This document shows positions 33,597-45,581 of a stretch of DNA of 64,000 bases, piece by piece. The translations under genes were made by a program, and so were the position numbers. The stretch is taken from NCBI GenBank assembly GCA_008692225.1, contig VICG01000004.1, positions 620,501 through 684,500 on the forward strand. The letters run 5' to 3'. The DNA is from Monilinia fructicola (taxonomy: Eukaryota; Ascomycota; Leotiomycetes; Helotiales; Sclerotiniaceae). Within the stretch, counting starts at the first letter, position 1, and each line of letters starts with the position of its first letter. The notes under the pieces are model-generated. The model was not told where the DNA came from, did not search any database, and saw only the letters and a list, made by a program, of their open reading frames with translations.

Positions 33597-36500
33597 CTAC
33601 AAAACAAAATTGACCAGCTTCCCTTTCCCTACAACCACCACCCTCCTCGCCTTGACATCTACCTGGCCCTGTGCCCCCCCGAACCTACTCTTCCCCTCCT
33701 CAGACTCCAACACCCTTTCAACTACCCACTTTTTCAGTTCATCCCCCTGGATTCCCTCTTCGGGGATCGGTATATCAATTGCAAATCTCAACTTTCCATT
33801 AACTTGCACTGCACACTTTTGCGTCGAAGGAACTAACAAATCAATTGTGCCATCCGGTTCTGGGAAGGGACTTTTAAAGATTGATTCTTTTTCCACTCGA
33901 GACGTTTGCGCGTGTGAAAGGTGCCAACATTCTTCCGAAAAGGCAGGGGTGATTGGAGCCATCATTTGGATTAATATTTTAGTGGCAGATTTTTCAACAA
34001 GGCCCATGTTTGATTCTACCCACTTTGAATTTTTCGAGATGATTGCCACCGACAGCATTTAGTTTCCTCAAGGTATCGCGGACTGATTGATTCTCTTGAG
34101 CAGTTTCAATGATGAGATTGGTAAGGCTCATCAAATCGGAGACTATAGTATTGAGGGAATGGGTTTTGCTGTAAGCTTCCGTAATATTTATGATGGTTTG
34201 CTGCACAGATCGCCAGAGTTTCATGTCATTCTGGATAGATGTAATGGTAAGATCTAAAGGTGTAACCGAGCTTGACTTCGAACCTGGTATCCCACGCAAG
34301 GTGATCTTGCTTTTCTCTAAAGTTTCTATTGCGGAGAGGAAATAGTCTTTTGGGGATAAATTGTCGCCATTTATCTCAAAGAGTTGTGCAGTACTTGAGG
34401 AACTTATATGTTCGTGTAGACGTTTTAACCACCGAGTAATGCCTGATATCTTTTGTTCGTCCCACTCAAGGACTTCAGTTACAGGTGCCTGGAAAAGCAT
34501 ATGCGCTCGTGTTGCATCGGCACCATATTTAGTCATGCATGTTGTTGGATCGACACCATTATATTTTGATTTTGACATCTTTTCAAAACTAATATTGGCC
34601 ACGTCCCCCGTTGCAATAACAATCGGCTTCGATGGTGTGCTGAGGTCGACTTCATCGGGTTTCAAAAATCGTCCATTCGTAGGATCCAAATATGTCCTTC
34701 CATGGACCATACCCTGACTTAAAAGTTTCTTGAATGGTTCCCCAAGAATATTTGAGGTTGATCCTTCCGGCCAAAGTGAAGTTGTAGACAGAAATTTTGA
34801 TATGAAACGAGCGTATAATAAATGCAAAATCGCGTGTTCAACTCCACCAATGTATACATCAACAGGGAGAATTGCATTTGCTGCTTCTGGAGAAAATGGG
34901 GTCGTTGAATTCTTGGGATCAGCAAATCTCATAAAATACCAGCTAGAATCAACGAAGGTATCCATAGTATCAGTGTCTCTTTTAGCATCCTCACCGCATT
35001 TTGGACATGATACATTGACCCAGTCATGGGCACCATCAAGAGGATTACCAGCTTTACCCTTCAACCAGTGTCCCTCGACGGAAGGAAGCTCAACTGGAAG
35101 TTGGTCTCTAGGAACAGGGACTGGACCACAACTACCACAATGAATTATTGGAATGGGAGTACCCCAATATCTTTGTCGACTGACGAGCCAATCTCTGAGG
35201 CGCCATGTCTCAGCAGCTGACCCAAGACCATTACTTTGGAGCAGCTTTATAATACCTTTCGTGGCTTGAGCTGTCGTTTGTCCGGAAAATGTTCCATTTT
35301 GTGATGTAAGGCGCCCAGGATGAACGAAGGGTTGATCTGTAGGAGCATCTTTGGAAGCACTCCCAATTGGGGCAATGACATACCTCGGTGGGGTGTCATG
35401 GTTATTGTGCTTCCAAAAGGCATGATCTCGGGCATCATGCCCGGGCACTCCCATAACCGCTCCATCCCCATAATCACCCAGAACATATGGTGCAACATAA
35501 ATAGGTAAAGGATCCTTGGAGGAATCAGGTGCAGATTCTTGGGTTGATAATGGATTTATGGCACGAATAGTAGGAAGAAGGTAGCCGCGCTTCGAATCAG
35601 ATGGGAGGTCTGGAATTATATCCAAGAAATCTTGCAGTTTTGGATCTTCCTTGGCAAGATCTAAAACAATGGGATGTGTCGCCGCAAGAGCAATATACTG
35701 GACTCCAAAAATAGTATCTGGTCGGGTTGTGAAAACTTCAACAGACTTGCGAGCAATTTGTTTATCGGCAGATACTGAGAACTGAATCTGAGCTCCTTGT
35801 GATTTTCCCAACCAATTCTTCTGCATCGCCAGAACTCTTTCTGGCCACATACCTCCTTTAGCCAAATGATCGATATCTTGAAGTAATTGCTCTCGGAATT
35901 CGGATATCCGAAGAAACCACTGTTTTAGTTGTCTCTTCTCTACTTTGGCTCCCGATCGCCATGAGCAGCCATTTGCATCAACCTGTTCATTGGCGAGAAC
36001 AGTTTTGTCCACAGGATCATAATTCACCAAAGATTCTGCCTGATATGCCAGACCATGTTCATGAAGAAGAAGAAATATATCTTGAGTATGTTTGTAAAAA
36101 TTGGGGTCGCAAGTTGTAATTTCCTAATTGCTATTAGCTACCTATTCATAATTACTTTCGTAGACATGCCCTATCCCAATTCCAGCGTCCATTCCAGGTA
36201 ATCAGCTGGCTTTTCATCCTTTGTATATTTTGTTTTGTCCACACTGCCGGGTCTATTCCACGCTCAATGGCTGCATTTTCAGCAGGAAGACCAAAAGCAT
36301 CCCAGCCTATGGGATGGACAACATTGTAGCCTTTCATTGTATGGAATCGTGCCAAAACATCGGATATTGTGTACGCGCGGAAGTGTCCCAAATGAAGATC
36401 TCCAGACGGATAAGGGAACATAGGTAATATGTACATCTTCTGGCTGTCATCGTGCTCCTTGTTCTTGTCCGAGTTCTCTTGCTTTTCTGCAGCCCCCCAT

Positions 36501-36697
36501 TTCGCCCGCCATTTTTGATCCAAGGACGGCAGATCTAAACTTTGCTGAGCGCCGCACGTAGAAGCATATCGAGTAAATAAAATAGGTTTCACATTGTAGA
36601 ATGCGGCCGAGGGGTAATTGCGACGACAAGAAAGTAGAGGTCGATTCAATCTCTCTCGAGATAGAGAGAAGGCACATCTGCGAATAGAGAACTGCAT
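33597..36697 (-). CDS. NAM2: Leucyl-tRNA synthetase, mitochondrial
   Basis: Class I synthetase charging mitochondrial tRNA-Leu; the yeast homologue also assists group I intron splicing. The N-terminus ([19 protein letters not shown]) is basic and lacks acidic residues, typical of a mitochondrial presequence. The HIGH-type motif is HLGH at residues 102-105, after YPSGDL; KMSKS sits at about 34567-34588 ([11 protein letters not shown]). The CP1 editing domain ([13 protein letters not shown]) and a cysteine pair (SCPKCG) are present. Two exons: 36170-36697 and 33597-36123. The 46-nt intron begins GCATGT and ends TTAG, a GC-AG intron that restores WDRE then TTCDPNFYK, as in bacterial LeuRS. One extra base in a T run (plus strand, 34024-34026) breaks the frame 143 codons before the end; resolved, the protein is about 1017 aa. 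Confidence 0.94.
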
Positions 36698-37543
36698 ACC
36701 TAGTAACTTTAGAGGTATTATCCCATGACCATGACTGGGTAAATACTCAAAGTATATATTCAATGAGATTTAATATCAACTTCGTAGTCGATACATGATA
36801 TTCTCAATGGACGGGATGTTTCCTGAGATGTGATATGAGGGGTAGCTATGAAGAGCTTCTTCTTCTTCCTCTTCGTCATATAAGAAACAAATCAAACACA
36901 GAGCTTTGCCCGCAAAATCGGAAACATAAAAGTTTGCGCACGGACCTCCATTATACTTTCGGACCCATACTTTCATCTTCAGGAGAGCATCAAAGCATCA
37001 AAGCATCAACGCATCAATCAAAGCATCAAAGCACCAAAACCAACAAAAAGCTTCCATGGGCAGATTGTTCTTACAAAACCCACAAAGACAACCACCACAT
37101 CTATTACTTTGGTGCCTCAAAAAATAGATTAAATAGAACTTCGTATGGTTCACTCCTCTGTCTCACTCACTACATCATACATATCGATTGTTGTTGATTG
37201 CACTTCTATCTACTCTCTATTCTCTCCCTCCTCTCTCCTCTCTTCACTCTTCACGCTTCACTCTTCACCCTACACTCTACACTCTCTGCTCTTTTGATTC
37301 ATATTCCATTCAAGTACATATTTTGGCTTGAATATTAACTTCATTTCATTTCACTTCACTACGCTCCCTTTCTTTGCTTTCTCTGCGAGTACCTAGGTAT
37401 ATTCTGATTCTACAAGTTATACGACCCGATATGATCTAAGCATTGCAATAAACAAGATCAGAAAACAGCTGCCATAGACTCTTTCCCTCGAAACCTCCAA
37501 AGCATGCGATGCCGACTTTGAACGACTGCCACGAAAGATTATA
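36698..37543. promoter_or_regulatory. Divergent intergenic region between LeuRS and amino-acid permease
   Basis: An 846-bp divergent region. A strong CT-rich run (about 37200-37290) on the permease strand is typical of fungal sequence just before a transcription start, leaving a leader of about 250 bp. A CATCAAAG-type short repeat occurs at 36987-37030. No uORF or specific operator can be defended. Confidence 0.4.
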
Positions 37544-39449
37544 ATGTCACCAAACTATCAAAACTTACAACCTCATGCGCGCGATTCTTTAGAATTAGCT
37601 AGTTTAGCATCGAGTTCCCCAGATGGAAGATCATCAACAGATTCAACTTCCTCAAAGTCAGGAATATCCTCCTCACGAAAGCTATCTCTCGAAGAAGATG
37701 ATCCTCTAGATGAACGAAATCCAGCCGCGAATGGTCGACCTGCGAGACATGATAGAACCTATTCTGTTTCTTCCGCATTCGATTTCTCCTCCAACCTTTT
37801 TCCTCTATCTTCAACCGCGGGCGGCTATGCGCCGATTGGAGCCCCTATATCAACGTCAAATGGCCAGACTGCCTTGGGAGGGGGCTCGTTGGAGAAGCAT
37901 AAGACCTTGACATATCTGAACGGTTTATCGTTGATAGTTGGCTTGATAATAGGCTCCGGGATTTTCTCATCGCCGAGTCAGGTCAATGCGAACGCGGGAT
38001 CACCAGGCGCATCTCTGGTGGTATGGGCAATAGCGGGAATATTGGCATGGACAGGCGCGTCAAGTTATGCGGAGTTAGGAGGAGCGATACCGTTAAATGG
38101 CGGTGCACAAATATATCTCTCCAAGATTTTTGGAGAGATTTTTGGGTTCTTATTTACATGGTGTGCAGTCATGGTTCTAAAGCCCGGATCTACCGCCATT
38201 GTATCTATCATAATGGGAGAATATTTGGTACGGGCATTTATTGGGGCAGAGGCCGAGAACGTCAACGTTTGGATTAATAAAAGCGTAGCATTGGTTGGGT
38301 TGTTTTTGATAACCTTTTTGAATTGTATATCTACAAAATTAGGCACGAGGATGGGGGATATGTTTATGTTTATGAAATTTATTGCATTGCTTGGAGTTAC
38401 GGTCATTGGAATTGTAGTAGCCCTTACTGGATTCTCTACATCGGGCAAAGCAAATGAGGACTGGAAGAACCATGGATGGTTCGAGGGAACTAGTACTAGT
38501 GCTTCATCATGGGCCGTTGCATTATATGCTGGGTTATGGGCCTTTGACGGCTGGGACAATGTGAGTCTTTCGGCTCCCTTTTGCTAAGAATCTTTATTAA
38601 CTTCAATAGACGAATTATGTTGTTGGGGAATTCCGGAATCCTACTCGGGACTTGCCAAGAGTCATTCATACTGCGATGCCATTAGTCATTCTCTCCTATA
38701 TCCTCGCTAATGTCGCGTATTTCTTCGTCCTACCTCTAAAAGCTATTAATGCTTCAAATACGGTTGCAGTCATATTTGGAAACAAGGTATTTGGTCCCAT
38801 TGGATCATTAATACTCGCTCTCATTGTCAGCGCAAGCTGTTTTGGAGCTCTTAATGCAACCGCCTTCACTAGTGGGCGGCTAGTCTACGCAGCCAGTAAA
38901 GAAGGTTATTTACCAGCCATGTTTGGCAAGATTGGGTTTGGAAACCAAGCAGAGCCATCCGCAAACACCCTCCGAACACGCAATTGGGCATCAAAGAAAC
39001 TGGCTAAATTATTCGGTGATGAGGACACTGGTCTCTTCTTTACGCCTGTCAACGCGATGATCCTCAACGCTCTTTTAACAGCAGTATATGTTGCTGTCGG
39101 CGAATTTGGCACTTTGGTCACCTTCTACGGAGTCGCTGGTTACACATTTTACTTCTTCACAGTTTTGGGACTCATCGTCCTTCGCGTTCGTGAACCCAAT
39201 CTTGAACGTCCATATAAGACATGGATCACTACCCCTATCATCTTTTGTTGCGTGAGCCTTTTTCTCCTCAGTAGAGCAGTCTTTGCGGAGCCGCTCCAAA
39301 CAATGATAGTTATCGCCTTTGTACTCGCCGGTGTACCAATCTACTACTGGCGTATTCGTGGACGAGATCAGGTACCAAAGAGGGAAAGGAGTAGTAGTGG
39401 AAGCGGAGGTGGAAGTAGTTGGAAGTTTTGGGAGAGGGCATCTTCATGA
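37544..39449 (+). CDS. Amino-acid permease of the LAT/Mup1 type (APC superfamily)
   Basis: Plasma-membrane amino-acid/proton transporter resembling fungal high-affinity methionine permeases and L-type transporters. Two exons, 37544-38560 and 38610-39449, with a 49-nt GT-AG intron; 618 aa, no frame error. Residues 1-120 are a hydrophilic Ser-rich cytosolic tail. The first helix carries the hallmark GLSLIVGLIIGSGIFSSPS, followed by ELGGAIPLNGGAQIYL and about eleven further hydrophobic helices. The conserved GLWAFDGWDN and FRNPTRDLPR blocks are split precisely by the intron. The C-terminus is Ser/Gly-rich and ends WKFWERASS. Substrate is inferred from family only; a broader neutral amino-acid range is equally possible. 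Confidence 0.9.
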
Positions 39450-42400
39450 TTGTATTGAATGGATGATAGGATATGAATAATATGATCATGCTCCAACTTT
39501 AGATCATTAATCGGGATGAGTGGATGATTAAATGATAGATACATAAACATAAAAGACGAGAAAGAAACAAGCAGAAATCATTAATGTCAATACTTAATTG
39601 CACAACCAAATTCACGTTCTAATCTGATATGTCATGAGTGTATACTGTTCAATATCTTCTACAAATTATACAGTATATATTCACCAGCTGATTAGTAAAC
39701 TTTCACGTTCTTGATTCCATCCTATCTTCTGATATTGTCTCATCTACCTAGTCTCCCGCTCCTCATATGTTAGATCACCAGATGATCAATCTTGATTCTC
39801 TACTCTATACTTCTAACCTCTAGATATCTCAAATTATAATGTTCCATCCCCTCTCCTCATCCCTCTCATCATCCTACTCCCGATCAATCAATCCTCCCCA
39901 CAAGCCATTAAACGGGTCTCTACCTCCCTCCCATTACCTCCTACTCAATCGCTTGAATGCATATATCACATCCCATCCATTCCGTCACCGCTCTTTAAAT
40001 CCCATTTCCCGTTTCCCATCCCCTCCCTCATACAGATATACAATCAAGATCTCCAAAACAGACTTTTGCTCGATGGATACACATATCGCGCGTCTATACA
40101 TCTATACACAATGAATATGTTCTCCTGCAACATCGTTCACAAAATGTCCGCGTGGGGATCAACACAAACTTGATAAATATGCCAAAAATCATGGATGAAA
40201 ATCTCTAAATGCCAAACTCGACGATCGAATACCAAGAGCATCAATACTATACCAAGCTTACGTTAAGACTAGGTAGGTTGTAACTTGTGTTGATGATTGA
40301 GGCGTTTTGATACTTCAGTCATGTCATCATGTATAATATATCGTACAGCATACTGGGGAAAAGTATCCTGCGCTCTGGGGATATTGAGGAGATACTTTTG
40401 ATTGACAAGCTCACTATCCTCCGTTCATTTGCCCTCCTCCTTGGGTACAAGTTCCAGAAATGTGTCGTGCCTGCTTCCAAATGGTAATTATATACCTCCA
40501 TCCTGCACTGACGCCTAGCTTATTCATTGATGAACAAATACCTAAATCCCCAAATCAAAATCCGAACGAGGCCAATCTCCAGCTCAGAACAAAACGAGCG
40601 ACATTTTTTTGATATCATATGTATGGCATACCTACCTAGAACCGAGAACCATTGACCGGAGTTTGCATCCTATTAACGCAAACAACACAAACAATACACC
40701 AGACAATCTCCCACCATCTTCCACCCCCCCCCCAACCAGCCCCCGACATCAAATCGACGTTTACCAATAAACCAACTAACGTGCCAACCTAAAACCAGAC
40801 TCTAGACTTCAAACCCTAGGATCTAGGAACAAGTATCCATCCCCCTTTCTCACATCTTGCCTATAGATGATTTCGCACCGAGCTTCTATCCTGCCCAACA
40901 CCCATCCATCCACAATCCGAACTCCCACCACGAAAGCGCCATGCCAAAAATCCAACTCAAACCCCAACCCCCGCTCCGTCGCTTTCCCTCTCCTTCTCTC
41001 CAAGTGTTTCTCCTCTCAATCCGAACGGGCTGCGGGTGCTGATGCGCTGCATCCATTTACAGACTATAGCATACACTAGAGCCACTGCGCTGCACATACA
41101 CACGCGCATACATACACCTACCGACCTCCCTACATAAAGACATGTACTGCCTGGTGTGACTATGCGTGATAATTTATGATACGACAAGGAGTCTCCAAAA
41201 GGATATTGTTAATCTCAACGATTAGAATCTGCTAGGGATAGAGCCCGCGGTAGAAAAAACGCTCCCCGAGGCACTAACGCGTACGCAGCACCATCAGTCA
41301 CATGACCATCCCAACAGATAGCATAGAAGCACCCCGGCCATACATACAGCACATATTACATACCATCCATCCATCCATCCATCCATCCAATCAATATATA
41401 TATATGCACATCAGGAAATGAGTCTACCGACGCAATCAAACCGAACCAAACGTAGGTACCGTACCCTCGACCCAGCGCCACCAATTCGCCCCCAATCCTA
41501 ACACCTAACCCAACGACTAGTTCAACAATTATGCTAACGAGTAACCGACATACATACGACGGTAAGATACGGAGAAAAACTACCGAGGTCCTCTGCCGTC
41601 CACATTACATTCTGTAAAATCACGACTAAAATCTGACTCATCCTCACTGATCTCATCTCATCTCGAGTCCTGACCCCCACTTCCCCCACCAGCAAACGAC
41701 CTCATCTCATCCATCCCATTTCATTTCATTTCACGACTATCAATAAATGTGGAGAAACCAGGGACGGAGGAAGCTAGCACGAGACATATGCCATACACAT
41801 ACAGTAATATCAGCACTGAGAACAAGAGGGAGGGTGGGGGAGACTGAGACAGAAAATAAAGATGCAGCGTTAAGAGTTTTACAATCGGAGACTTGGAATT
41901 TGAGAGTCAAAAGCTGAAAATCAAGTCCAATCCAGAAGTGAAATAAATTCAATAAGCAAACAAGACATTGAAGACGACAACACCCAGAGTTTGATCATCT
42001 CCCCTCATCCATCCGCCCATCCATCCACTCATATACACATCCCCCACACTAAGCATCCCGTACATTCTATCCAGTAAATGTGCACATATGAACATTACCC
42101 CAATCCTAATATGCACCATCTTCGAACCTCAAAGGTGCCGTGCATGCGTGCAGAATTGGCAGATACACTGACTAGCCAAATACACTTACTAAATTCTGCA
42201 AGAAAGCTTCGGATACGTCCGTTCATCGTCCATCCACTAAATCCTGTAATGTATGTAATGGTTCGAAGGCTTGTCTGCAGAAGGTTTGCAGGAAGTAATC
42301 ACTAAAAAAAAAGAACTAGTAGAAACAGGTGCTAACAGGAAATTTCGGCTGGTGTTATTTGTAAATAGTAATCAGTAACCACTAAAGGTTATGACTACCC

Positions 42401-43868
42401 AGTAAACACTGACTACTTTGGGCTGAGATTAAATATAGAACATCACTTACTCCATATTTAGGTAAGCGAGTGAAGAAATACCAGGTAAATTATCTGATGA
42501 ACGCCATAGAAGTGTAACCAAAAACGCACTAGCATAATTAGACATTCAAATTTGAACTTTTGATGTCTCACACCCTGTCACCATCATCCATTTCACCCAT
42601 ATCATCCTGCCCGTCAGTCAACTTTCAGCCACTATTGAGAAACGAAAGTACCTTGGTACAAGTCCGGTAATACACATCCTCAATACGCCTGGCAAAGAAA
42701 AACACAATAAGTTTCATCCACCTCGGCTGTGGATAATTTTCCGCGAGGTCAATAGGACGTCGTCCCAAAATACAAGAAATAATTCGAAGAAGGAAATACT
42801 CTCCGACACAGTAACGCAAAATGGCGCCACAATTGTGCCGCACGCGGAAAATCGAGGATTTATGATCTCCCTTGACTAACTTAACAGTACCCCTACAAAC
42901 CCACTACTGTGCGTCTACAGCAGACAAAGATTGGCCATGATGACAACCATGTCCATGTAGTTTGTATCTGTATCGATGTGGCACGGCGGGGCATGACAGC
43001 GGGGGTGGAGCGGATGGGCTAACATATCATGTACTCATTCCCTATATGCTAAAGTTTGCAAGGTCTTACTTGGGAGAACAGGCAAGGTTAGCAATGCATG
43101 CCAGGTAGATATATGCATACTCAATCATTTATGGCAGGTCCTAAATCCGGAATCCAATCGTGGTAGGAAATATTGAATCGAATAATCTATTTGTCATGTA
43201 AGCCGACGGGCAAGGTAATCCCAAAATTTGCATGGCGCGACAATACAGCTACACTGCAAAGGATGTCTAATGAGTACAAGTGAAGCACTTGATTTTTGAT
43301 TGTTCTTTAATTGAATGAACAATTGTGTTGATGCAGAAGGTCCTTCATTTTACGTTTTTCAATCCTTCGGGATCTCTGAAAATGAGAGTAATAGAATATG
43401 TGTTTTCGTGAGTAATGTGAATGTATTCTCGCGTTCTCGTAGATGTAACTGGAGGATCGAGGCTGTGATTGAGGCTTTAAGCCTCCTCCTAAGCACGGGA
43501 CGGGACGGTCATGTTATACAAATATCAATGTTGTGGTATGTTGAATGCATAACTTTAATGCTAAATCCTAGACACCACGAGGGAAAGTCGCTTCGTTGGG
43601 TTGGATAGTGTGTGTCCTTCCCGTTTGTATTGTGGGTGAGAATGCGACCAGCAACTTGTATAGTGGGGGGACATAAATTACGGTTGTATCTGCACAACGG
43701 GTTCTTGGAGGGGGCGTTGTCCTTCATAGATGAGCATGGGAGAATCGAAGATTATCGGAAAGTCATGTGGGGTCACGAATCGCAGATTGTTGAAGGATTT
43801 TCAGACTTCTCCCATCGTGTATGTCGATCGATCCGGCGGTAGCCGACAAAGAATCGGTCCTTTGTTCT
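39450..43868. other. 4.4-kb gene-free region
   Basis: No convincing coding sequence on either strand; the longest frames are under 100 codons and lack domains. Contents are pyrimidine-rich patches (39840-40060), a C run (40728-40736), a CCAT tetranucleotide run (41361-41393), a short TA run (41395-41404) and a few ACCTAGGTAG motifs. Sequence is of ordinary composition and not AT-degraded, so it may hold untranslated leaders or non-coding transcripts. Confidence 0.4.
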
Positions 43869-44732
43869 TCAATCAACTCCTCTGTCAACTCCGGGCCCCG
43901 TCTGGTCAAGTCCTCTAGCGGCAGCTTTCAACGCTTTCTCCTTTGCCTTCCTCTTAACTTTTTTCTCCCTGTTCTTTCTAGCTCTCCTTTCTCTTTCTGC
44001 CTCCTCTTTACTTTCTTTCGCTTTGGCAGTTGCCTCTTCTTGAGCCCGACTTTTCCTTCTTCTTTCTCTCAGTATGATCCTCATCTTCTTGCCTGGCTTC
44101 CTCTTCTTTTCCCCATGAAGACTATTGCGGACTGCGAGCCCGTTATTTCCCACCATCTTTTGTCCACCAATACCCACCTTCAGTACTCTAACTCTCCATG
44201 GAACTTCCCATCCCCAATATCTTTGCTCTCTGCCTTGTGAAACATCCTCGCCACTAATTGCAGCAATGGCGTATTCTTCCTTCCTTCTCCCCTCAATTGA
44301 TCCCGTGAAGTAGTAACTTTTGTTTCTCTCCTTAACAACAAAAACTCCTTTGTCAGCTACCTCCTCCTTCAGGACTATCTTGCCTTCCTTGCTATTCGAG
44401 AAAAGTCGAAAGTCAAATTCCTCTTCTTGGTCTTGGCTGTCCTTCGGTGGTAATAAACGTGGCGCATCATTGTTGAATTCAGGCTTTAGCACACTTTCTG
44501 CGGCAAGTGATTGATGGGAAATAGTCCCGTATAACGAAGCAAGCTGCTCGTGAAATCGAGCAGACGCATCAGGGTCAATTGGAGAAGATGGTTCGGGAGA
44601 TGAAGATGAAGAGCGATTGTATAGATCTGAGCGCCGCACACTATTACGTAGATATTAGTAGATACATAATGTAGCAATATCTCTCACGGTAGATGAATGA
44701 GCTTACCGTTTCGCGTCCGGAAGGTCAAACAT
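43869..44732 (-). CDS. DUF2011-family fungal protein
   Basis: Uncharacterised ascomycete protein. Two exons: 44707-44732 (26 nt, MFDLPDAK plus two bases) and 43869-44640, joined by a 66-nt GT-AG intron; 265 aa, no frame error. The N-terminus FDLPDAKRVRRSDLY is the hallmark start of the DUF2011 family and is only obtained with this tiny first exon. A globular middle (FDFRLFSNSKEGKIVLKEE) is followed by a strongly basic Lys/Arg/Glu-rich coiled tail (KSRAQEEATAKAKESKEE and further), suggesting a nuclear or nucleolar protein. That location is inference. Family recognition is from memory of the N-terminal motif. Confidence 0.8.
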
Positions 44733-45581
44733 GATTGCGGTCTGTCTGCTATGTCGTCGTGAAGTTAATAATTCTCTATTGAAGCTCTCGAGATATTTTT
44801 GTGGGGTTTACAATTGATCACTGGCGATTGTCTACGGGGACCCCAGAATGACCAATTGCGCAACGGGCTGGCCCGCGATCTTGTTTAGACTTCACTTGTC
44901 CAAAAATTGATATCGATGTATCACAAAGTCAAGTGTCTAATAATTAATTTAAAATGAACCCAATATTTTTCGATCATTTTTTAATAAATATTAAGAGTAT
45001 AACGAGGGTATCAAGTCTGATCATAATATATGTTTTTAGAAGTACATCCTTTGTTTCCATCCATATCGTCCAGTTCATCCATCCCATATATCCATCCAAC
45101 AGGTCCGTACTATAAAGAAAATATCAAGGGGAAAGGGAAAGGGAAAGGGAAAGAGAAAGGGGCAAACGAAAATAAGACAAAAGAAACTCAAAGACTGATA
45201 CCCTTTTCCTACGCCATCGCTTGCTATATATGATTCCTATGCTGAATTTCCAATTCACATTGGGAGTTACAATATCGTATCCCATTTCATCCCGATCCCT
45301 GATTTCCTTTCCTTCCATCGCAAAAGAGAGCGCACACAAATAAGAAGCTGGGAGTTGAATTGTTCCGATACTGACTCGAGTGTAGAATTATACAAAATGG
45401 ACATTCGATACGGCGATAAGGTACAAGGAAACAATGTTTGTGCAGTGTAGTGTAGTGTAGAGTGAGAATGTATTCCTAGAAATATCTGAGTCATGAATTT
45501 CTGGATCATAAGTCTGATGAGTAAGTGCTTGTCGGAATGATGAACTCTCGCTATGCTATAAACTTTCTCAGTTTAACAAAA
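44733..45581. other. Intergenic between DUF2011 gene and NDT80-like gene
   Basis: Upstream region of the DUF2011 gene followed by the 3' flank of the NDT80-like gene. It contains a GGGAAA run (about 45130-45160) and a TGTAG run (45444-45458). No gene is seen. Confidence 0.45.
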
